Shown here piece by piece: positions 57,381 through 64,000 of a stretch of DNA of 64,000 nt. The notes beneath the pieces were generated by a model. That model worked only from the letters and a program-made list of their open reading frames with translations. It had not been told where the DNA came from and did no database searches. The stretch comes from Symbiodinium natans (Eukaryota; Sar; Dinophyceae; Suessiales; Symbiodiniaceae): NCBI GenBank assembly GCA_905221605.1, contig CAJNDS010002246.1, positions 332,501 through 396,500 on the forward strand, given 5' to 3'. Position 1 is the first letter of the stretch. The number at the start of each line of letters is the position of its first letter. The translations under genes and the position numbers were made by a program.

Positions 57381-58872
57381 AAAGTATACCCTCAAGACTT
57401 AGGTTGCATGCCCGCATCTGTTGTAATCTCCGCCTTGCAAGTAGGGCTCTCGGAATCCCTTTAGCCTAGGCACCCTGAAATCTATTCGTATACTCAACCG
57501 GGGCAAGCAGCCACTAACCCTGAACCCTAAACCCTAAACCCTAAACCCCTCAACAATTAACTTCTGCAACCCTGAGCACCAAACGTGAAGCCCCCAAACC
57601 CTCAACGCCAGCTCCAGACCCCTGAGACATCGCTCTTCACACAATTCGAGTGACGGAGTTTCGCAGAAAAAGGTTTAGGGTTTGGGGTTGAGGTTTCTTG
57701 GCTTCCTTCGTGCATAAGGGAATCTATCAGCCCCTCAAAAAAGTACTCTTGGGCGTTCCTATGGAGGAACCTGGACCTAACCTGAACAACCCAAGCAACA
57801 AAAAACTCAAGCATCAAAAAACTCTACGCATAACCCTCCCCCAAAAAGGGGGGTAAGCCCTAAGCCCTGAAACCTAAACCCCAGTGCAGGGCTCGAAGAG
57901 CCCAGGACCATTCCCCGTATCGTGGGCGACCGAACCTGCGCAATGTGAGCTCGCCGATTTTTTTGATGGCGATCTTCCTGAGAGGGGACCCTAAACCTCG
58001 CTTCCTTTCAGGTAACCGTGTTTCAGGTCTGTAGCACCCAAACCCTGTTACAACAACGTGGTTACTTAGGCAAAGCAAAAGAATTAGAAGATGAAGTAGC
58101 AAACAAGGGAATCGAGTAGGGGCTTACGAAAATAATTATAAGGGCCTCTATGTAAAAGTAGGAGTTCCCCTATACTTAATGAGGACCCCATAAGCCCTAT
58201 GTCGGAAACCGTGAGTGGGTGTGCAGCTAAATCCTAAACCGAAGCCCGAGAGCTTGGGTTTGGGTGGTTTAGGGTTTGTCCTCTACCCACATGGGGGGTT
58301 TACGAAAATAGGGGAGCCTAAATATACCCCCACCCCCAACTCGTAGGGTTTATGGGTTTGGGCTTAGGGTCTTAGGGTCTAGGGTTTAGGTAGAATTCCC
58401 TCATAAAAAGGACCCCAATATGTGGTTACGTCTATTTGACCCTAAACCCTAAACCCAAACCCTAAACCCTAAACCCTAAACCCCAACATGAGACAAGTCT
58501 CGTGTTGTCGATTTGAGAGGACGTCTGCTGACCTCGTTTCTTGGCAGGCTGATGAACCCTTCACCCTTTTGGGATGTCGAAACCCTAAACCCTAAATCCG
58601 AAACCCTAAACCCTAACCCTAAACCCCCAAACCCTAAACCCTAAACCCTAACCGGTTATGGCAGGGAACCCTAACCCCTCAACCCCGTCATGCTAACCCC
58701 TAAAACCCCCAAACCCTTTATTGGTCTGAAGACTCGGCCCCATGATCTTTTTGCCATTTGCGGCCCTAGTCTTCCAGGCAGTGTCCTAATTTGCGTGTCC
58801 CGGGTTTAGGGTTTTAGGGTTTAGGGTTTAGGGTTTAGGGTTTAGTGTTTTAGGTTTAGGGTTTGGGTACCT
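57381..58872. other. Unique DNA and telomeric runs
   Basis: 57610-57840 and 57880-58110 hold minus-strand frames of 70-80 codons (RKIAIKKIGELTLRRFGRPR in the latter) without clear bias. 58130-58440 contains element-like inverted repeats. C-strand runs 58440-58490 and 58580-58650, G-strand 58800-58865. 58720-58790 is open on the minus strand (QIRTLPGRLGPQMAKRSWGR). None is firm. Confidence 0.35.
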
Positions 58873-59092
58873 CTACAGCTGCTCCAATGGTCCCTAGACT
58901 GGGCCTGTAGGCAGGGACCCTTCATAGATTCCGTATATACCCTATACAATCCAGGGGCCTATACTCAGAACCATCTAAAGAGGCAAGAGACCATACTAAG
59001 GGGACCCTAAACCCTAAACTAAGCCCTAGGCCTAACCCTAGGCCCTAGCCCTAACCCTGCCTGTAACTACCCTTAGGTCCGAAGGGTTGCGG
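58873..59092. mobile_element. I-family element with telomeric units
   Basis: CAATGGTCCCTAGACTGGGC to AGAGACCATACTAAGGGGACC, then CCCTAAA/CCCTAGG units and the family end TGTAACTACCCTTA. Relatives: 745-835, 29123-29260 and 48395-48590. Confidence 0.5.
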
Positions 59093-60088
59093 TGTCCTAG
59101 CTAGTAGATCTCGGATGCTACGGTCACTTCCGTAAAATATGGTACTTGTTGGGGTCCTTATCTAAGGCGGGCCCCTCTGTAGTAGGGAATGAGAGACCTA
59201 GGGCCTAAATATACACGTCAAGGAACTGTTTTTTAGATAGGGCCCTCATTGCCTCATTCCCTGCTAAGACCAGCCATCTTATTTAGGGAGGGTACCCACA
59301 AAGGGACCCTAATTTTGAGAACTGACCATATAGGAGTGTTTGAGGCGACGTTTGGAGTCTTGTGGTTGGGGTTTAGGCTTTGTGGTTCTTGGGTTTGTGG
59401 TTTAGGGGTTTAGGTTTAGGGTTTAGGTTTAGGGTTTTAGGGTTTAGGGTTTAGGGTTTAGGGTTTAGGTTTAGGGTTTAGGGTTTAGGGTTTAGGGTTT
59501 ATAGGGTTTAGGGTTAGGTTTAGGGTTTAGGGTTTTAGGGTTTAGGGTTTAGGGTTTAGGAGGTCTTAGGCGGCAGTTGGAGTCTTGTGGCTGGGTGTGG
59601 CCAGGTTTCTGATTGGGGGCGGTTTGGTGTAGGGGATGTGTTTAGGGGTTTTAGGGTTTAGGGTTTAGGTTTAGGGTTTTAGGTTTTAGGGTTTAGGGTT
59701 TCGGGTTTTAGGGTTTAGGTGTTTAGGGTTTGGGTTTAGGGTTTAGGGTTTAGGGTTTAGGTTTAGGTTTAGGGTTTAGGGTTTAGGGTTTAGGTTTTTA
59801 GGGGTTTAGGGTTTAGGGTTTAGGGTTTTGGGTGTGGGTGTGGGGTGGGGGTGTGGGGGTGTTGTGCGTGCATGTGTGATGGAATGCCGGCTGGCTGGAG
59901 GCAAATCTACTCTAAACGGGGTACTGTTCGCAGGCTTCTATGTAGAAGTTTCTGTTTTCGTAATTTATAACCCTCTGTATATGGCACGAGTCCATCTAAC
60001 TCTCCTTAAAGGTACCCTGAACCCTAAACCCTAAACTCTAAAAACCCTAAACCTAAAACCTAAGGCCTGTCACACACACGTTCACGAG
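59093..60088. repeat. TTTAGGG/TTTTAGGG array
   Basis: 59395-59565 and 59640-59830 are mixed arrays of TTTAGGG, TTTTAGGG and GGTTTAGGTTTAGGG. 59870-60010 is open on the plus strand without bias. No gene. Confidence 0.7.
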
Positions 60089-60182
60089 TATCCTAGAAAA
60101 TGGAAGGGGTGCCCTTTTTGCTTGAACGAGCTAGAAAGGGAACCTGAACCCCTCAAAAAGGAACAAAGCCCACTCTGGGTCC
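60089..60182. mobile_element. G-family element
   Basis: ATCCTAGAAAATGG, GGGGTGCCCTTTTTGCTTGA, AACCCCTCAAAAAGG and CACTCTGGGTCC in family order. Confidence 0.6.
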
Positions 60183-60359
60183 TGGCCTCTGAACTCCGAT
60201 CTATAACCTATACAAGGGCCTCAATAATTCGCCTCGGCTTCCTGCCGAGAAGTGTCTGGAACAAGCGACCCCGGATCGGCCTCCCTCCCTAACCCAACCC
60301 TTCCACCCATAGCGAAATTTTGTGACTCCAATCTGCAAACAACGACCTGTCGTGCCCCC

Positions 60360-60640
60360 TCCCCGCCCCCGCCCCACGCCCCCCCCCCCCCCCGGACCCC
60401 CCCCCCCCCACCCCCCCCCCCCCCCCCCCCCCCACCCCCCTCCCCACCCCCGCCCCCCCCCCCCCCCCACCCCCCCCCCCCCCCCCACCCCCCCCCCACC
60501 CCCCCCCCCCCCACCACCCCCCCCCCCTCCCACCCCCCCCCCACACCCCCCCCCCCCCCCACCCCCCCCCCCCACCCACCCCCCCCCCCCCCCCCCCCCC
60601 CACCCCCCCCTTCCCCCCCCCCCCCCCCTCCCCCCTTTCC
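60360..60640. repeat. Extreme poly-C tract
   Basis: About 280 bases that are almost all C, broken only by single A, T or G. All five long proline/histidine and glycine ORFs across it are artefacts. Its left neighbour (60206-60235) and right neighbour (60765-60830) resemble the two ends of the G-rich element at 54390-54540, so this may be a homopolymer grown inside such an element. Confidence 0.9.
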
Positions 60641-61033
60641 ACCCGCCCCCCCTTTCCTCGCTGCCCTTCCTCCCCTTTTTTGGCGAAACCCTCTTTCCTG
60701 CTTTCCTGTCCTGGGGCCGGGCGGGCCCGGCTGCCGAGGCGGCGCGCGCAAGCGTTTACAATTAGAATAGGGTTTCTTTGTGGGGTCATTTTCGTACTTT
60801 AATAAGGACCATATAAGTGAATACTGCTAGTAAGTCTTCCTAAAGCCAAGAACCCCAAATCCTCACCCCCGAAAGAAGCCCTTCAGATCCTAGCGTCTGA
60901 ACCCTAAATCCTAAAGCCTTCGTAACCCTAAACCCTAAGCCCCTAAGCCCGTAAACCCCTAAACCCCTACACCCCCAAACCCCTAAACCCCCCTAAACCC
61001 ATAAAGCCTAACCCCAAACCCTAAGGCGTCGGC
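60641..61033. other. Flank of the poly-C tract and C-strand DNA
   Basis: 60722-60766 is the second copy of the dispersed GGCCCGGCTGCCGA motif (see 30734). 60890-61025 is C-strand telomere-like. No gene. Confidence 0.5.
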
Positions 61034-61131
61034 ATGCAATCGAGAACTCTCCCGACTTGCTAATCTTGTTCTTGTGGATCTCCCACATCTTCTTGCGCAC
61101 CTCTCGTGGCTTCGTGGGCTCTTACCCCAAA
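61034..61131 (-). CDS. ICT1-like peptidyl-tRNA hydrolase / RF-1 domain exon
   Basis: The minus strand reads EPTKPREVRKKMWEIHKNKI, then SKSGEFSIACRR. This matches the segment after the GGQ loop in ICT1-type release factors (human: [21 protein letters not shown]), which rescue stalled mitochondrial ribosomes by hydrolysing peptidyl-tRNA. The GGQ exon was not found. A stop (TAA) lies in frame just upstream, so a splice acceptor (taag|AG or taagag) must be used. Downstream exons may be those at 55339-55560. Confidence 0.55.
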
Positions 61132-62414
61132 GAGCTCACGTACCCTGGCCCTAAGGGTTTTAGGAGGTTTAGGGTTTAGGGTTTAGGGTTTAGGGTTTAG
61201 GTTTTAGGCTTTAGGGTTTAGGGTTTGGGGGGGGGTTCGGGGCAGCGTCTAGGGTTTTCGGAGTTTAGGTCTCGGGTTAAGGTCCATCCTCGAGCTACCT
61301 GAGAGGGCCCTCCTCAGGCCCAAATATCTATGAAATATAAGTACATGGACCCTTTGGGGTATGGAAATTGGGAAGTTTGGCTCCCTATCATCCTTTGACA
61401 GGATGTGGACCCTATAAACCCTGACTCCCTACACTTGCCCGAAAACCTAAACCCTAAACCCTAAACCCTAAAGCCTTTTGGGGTTGGTTACTGTAGAAAC
61501 CGTATTCCCTGCTGACCTAGCAACTCTAGACCGCGTCAAAGCTGCGATGCTTGGTAAGGGCTTAGGGTCTACAGGTGCGAAGAACTGACCGGCTAGGTTG
61601 TCCATGGTTTAGGGTTCAGGGTTTAGGGTTTAGGATGGGATATCGTACCCAGAGAGGCTCGCGATTACGTACTCAGCAGCTAAGAGACGGCTAAGCTTGT
61701 ACGAATCATGCACACGTATCAAGTTCTAGGGTGCAGGGCTTGTGCTCCGAAAATGATTTGCCACAACAAATCTTCCCACTGTTGGGCATTCAAGGTAACT
61801 AGGCTAAACATGTAGAACAGGGTGGTCTCCAGCAGCAGGCGAGATTTTGCCCCAAACCCTAAGCCCTAAACCCTAAAGCAACCACGCAGTTTAGCGTGTT
61901 CTCCGACACAGATCCTACGAAACCAGCATGCAATTCAGGTTTGGGCACAAACACAAATTTATAGGGGTACCTTTAGGGGATCCTACCATTTCGGGATCTG
62001 TATGAGTTATCGTAAACCCGCAAATGCTTCACACGATCCCGGAATTGTCTGCAGGTTCTGCGGCCTTCCCGAAAAACAAAGTAGGGTTTAGGGTTTAGGG
62101 CTCAAGAAGTAATAATAGCAACTAATCACCTAGCATATACTCTCAGTCAAGCACGCCTGGCCCACTTCTTCCTGAAGACAACTAACTCCAAACCCTGAAC
62201 GCCTTACAGCCAGAACCCCGAACCCTGAACCACAAACAGAAACCCTAAACCCTAAATCCTAGGCTCGCATAACCCCAGATCCGTTTACGTACCCAATCGA
62301 CATGGGGGTCGCTCTGAGTGAGGCTCCCGTTCTTTGATTCCATGTGCAATGGAACTGCTTATGAAGACGAGCCTCAAGAAACCAAACCCCTGAACTAACC
62401 CTAAACCCTAAGAT
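61132..62414. other. Telomeric runs, B element, unique DNA
   Basis: G-strand 61160-61225. B-family element 61279-61358 with diverged left end. C-strand 61447-61470, followed by AAAGCCTTTTGGGGTTGG, also present at 27821. 61640-61960 and 62110-62340 are unique; minus-strand frames there (SRLLLETTLFYMFSLVTLNA near 61820) are not firm. Confidence 0.4.
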
Positions 62415-62983
62415 GTAGAGTTTAGGGTTTAGGGTTTAGGGTTTAGGGTTTAGGGTTTAGGGTTTAGGGTTTAGGGTTCAGGGCACATCGAGTTAACGGT
62501 ACAGGGGTAAACCCTAAGATGCACCAAAGCCCAGCCTTTTCCGGAATCCAGTCTGCTTGGTGCATCCTGGCTGCAGGGGAAGCCGATCGACGTGGACCAA
62601 CAGCTTGGCAAAACAAAAGGGTTTAGGGTTTAGGGTTTAGGGTTTAGGGTTTAGGGTTTAGGGTTTAGGGTTTAGGGTTTAGGGTTTAGCGGGGGTGGAG
62701 GGGGGGGGGGGGGGGGGAGGGGAGGAAGTTTCACTATGATATGGGTAGTTCTTGAAAATTCGGGTCCCTTTTGGGGTCCTTTTGAGAGAGGGTGCCGTGC
62801 TATATGAAGTAGGGTATATTTCTTGTACCCTGAAAAGGACACCAGGTACATACACTCACCAATATTAAACAGGAACCTTATATACACTCACCAAGAACAG
62901 TAATATAAACCCTAAACCCTAAACCCGAAACCCTATACCCTAAACCCTGTTTCATATGGGGTACCCAAAAAGGGACCCATGTA
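62415..62983. repeat. Two telomeric G arrays, poly-G and an F element
   Basis: Arrays 62415-62480 and 62619-62690 (perfect TTTAGGG), G17 at 62701-62717, F-family element from 62743 with a decayed right half. 62490-62615 is unique. Confidence 0.75.
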
Positions 62984-63217
62984 GGGTTCCGGATCTTACG
63001 GGACAACCCAGGCAAGCTCCGCGAGAAGCTCATCTGCACGCGGGTATCCGACATGTTCACCTGGTCTGCGACGTGAGTTTTGCTTTTGGTGCCGGGGACC
63101 AGCAGGGGCTTCAAGGTTTGTGAGGGTTCTGGGCTGTTTCCTGCTGCCGAATTCCCGGGCAGCATGCTCAGGAGCATTGCCGGGGAGGTCTGGAAGGAAT
63201 GGGGAATGAGCTTCTTG
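62984..63217 (+). CDS. Coding-like island, one in-frame TGA
   Basis: The plus strand reads RILRDNPGKLREKLICTRVS, then DMFTWSAT, TGA, and continues in the same frame to GFKVCEGSGLFPAAEFPGSM and LRSIAGEVWKEWGMSFLV. Codon third positions are strongly G/C. The TGA lies in GAC|GTGAGT, a perfect GT donor, and AGCAG|G follows 33 nt later, so either a 33-nt intron or a nonsense mutation. A poly-A run of 16 follows. Family unknown. Confidence 0.45.
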
Positions 63218-63295
63218 GTAAAAAAAAAAAAAAAAACGGGTCTGGCGCCCCCAAAACCCTCAATTTGGGCTGTTCCGCCTTATACTAACAGTCGT

Positions 63296-63760
63296 CCATC
63301 ATCGCCAGCGCCTCCTGCTTCGAGGTCTCAGCGAGGCACGCAAACTTCACGAAGTCCATCGGCGCGGTGCGTGTAGACCTTCCGGAGGTTGCGACTGTTT
63401 GCCCACTCTGGCCTGCCGCGAAGCACACGGAAGATCTGGCCCGGATCTGGGTGATCCGGGTCCTCACCCTTGCACAGAGAGTACCCCCAACGCGTCCAGG
63501 CATCGTTGTCTGCGCAGGTCCGGAACGCGTACTGGTCTACAGGGTGGGGCCCCCTTTACTATACTAACTGTAGTTAAGGGACTTATAACCTAACTTAGGG
63601 TCCTTATAACCCAATTTAGGGCCCTTAGAACTCTACTGATAACTAGGGGGCCCCACCCTGTAGGTTGCAGAGGCTGCACTGCAGAGGCCTGTGTCATCGC
63701 CAGACGGATCCGGGGGATACCGCAGCTCCCAGCCCCCTATGATCCTCCCTTTTGGGCACG
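63296..63760 (-). CDS. Coding island split by a TA120 element, with a frameshift
   Basis: The minus strand to the left of the element reads QYAFRTCADNDAWTRWGYSL, CKGEDPDHPDPGQIFRVLRG, then RPEWANSRNLRKVYTHRAD; from about 63360 the coding bias moves to another frame (DFVKFACLAETSKQEALAMM, then DDC and TAG). The frame change fits a single inserted base. To the right of the element (63663-63690) the frame continues as C-S-L-C-N. The stop codon comes from the edge of a partial E-family element (63267-63292). Family unknown. Confidence 0.5.
63540..63660. mobile_element. TA120 miniature element, copy 4
   Basis: 121 bp (one extra T against the other copies), same orientation as copy 3, TA on both sides (63538-63539 and 63661-63662). 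It interrupts the coding island 63296-63760. Confidence 0.9.
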
Positions 63761-64000
63761 TTGACTTACTTCTCAAATAACTTGGGAATACCACATAACA
63801 CCAGGGGATAGGGTTTCGGGTTTAGGGCTTCGGCTTTGATAACCTTTGAAGCTTATAGTAAACCTTTGACTTACTTCGCTTGGGATGTTCACCCTTATAC
63901 TAGCAGTCCTTAATCGGGATTGTAGTACCCCCTAGTATACAATCCCTATTAAGGACTGCTAGTGTAAGGGGGAGAATCCCTATTGTACGTCTCCGATAGC
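63761..64000. other. Unique DNA and complete E-family element
   Basis: 63882-63980 is the best preserved E-family copy: GGGATGTTCACCCTTATACT, CAGTCCTTAAT, then ATTAAGGACTGCTAGTGTAA and AATCCC. The rest shows nothing recognisable. Confidence 0.6.

Noticed and set aside
60201-60789. Five long glycine-, proline- or histidine-rich ORFs
   Set aside because: Homopolymer C tract read in every frame.
1-64000. A true chromosome end within the window
   Set aside because: Telomeric arrays of both orientations are scattered throughout and end in unique DNA; none is terminal.

Overview
The window is nuclear DNA of a eukaryote, most probably a dinoflagellate (Symbiodiniaceae-like). The reasons are: plant/alveolate-type telomere repeat (TTTAGGG/CCCTAAA) spread over almost the whole window; an intronless protein of RCC1-like AIRADGSVVTWG repeats behind a ubiquitin-like head; small exons rich in G or C at third codon positions; fragments of cytochrome b with an alveolate-like sequence; and apparent AG|GA...AG|G splice sites. 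It does not look bacterial: no operons, RNA genes or CRISPR were seen, and most long ORFs are simple-repeat artefacts.

Layout. 0-2.3 kb: nested miniature inverted-repeat elements and pieces of a minus-strand P-loop (SF3-type) helicase. 4.5-5.3 kb: a 248-bp near-perfect palindrome between telomeric arrays. About 6.2-24 kb: colinear exons of a KLHDC4-like Kelch protein (minus strand), lying in introns of telomeric repeat, miniature elements, a DDE-transposase relic and, at 20-23.5 kb, a mosaic of a GC minisatellite with mitochondrial cob fragments. 26.1-26.4 kb: a 55-bp tandem repeat. 31.0-32.5 kb: the one intact gene, RCC1-like. 33-49 kb: isolated exon-like islands on both strands among telomeric arrays and miniature elements. 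49.8-52.5 kb: a 2.67-kb unit bounded by 28-bp inverted repeats and filled with two palindromic satellites. 55.3-61.2 kb: minus-strand exon islands, one resembling the RF-1 domain of ICT1-type peptidyl-tRNA hydrolases. 63-64 kb: two oppositely oriented exon islands, one split by a miniature element.

The main theme is insertion. At least nine families of short inverted-repeat elements recur. One 120-bp family with TA target duplications interrupts two coding islands, and in each case a GT in its terminal repeat and a TAG at its far end would splice it out in frame. One telomeric array sits inside a Kelch exon between perfect 19-bp direct repeats whose AG|GA would allow exact removal. Other arrays interrupt miniature elements. 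Together these suggest that both the short DNA elements and telomere-repeat blocks act here as intron-creating insertions (introners). Exon calls were made by eye from reading frame, codon bias and family resemblance; none was checked by alignment or RNA.
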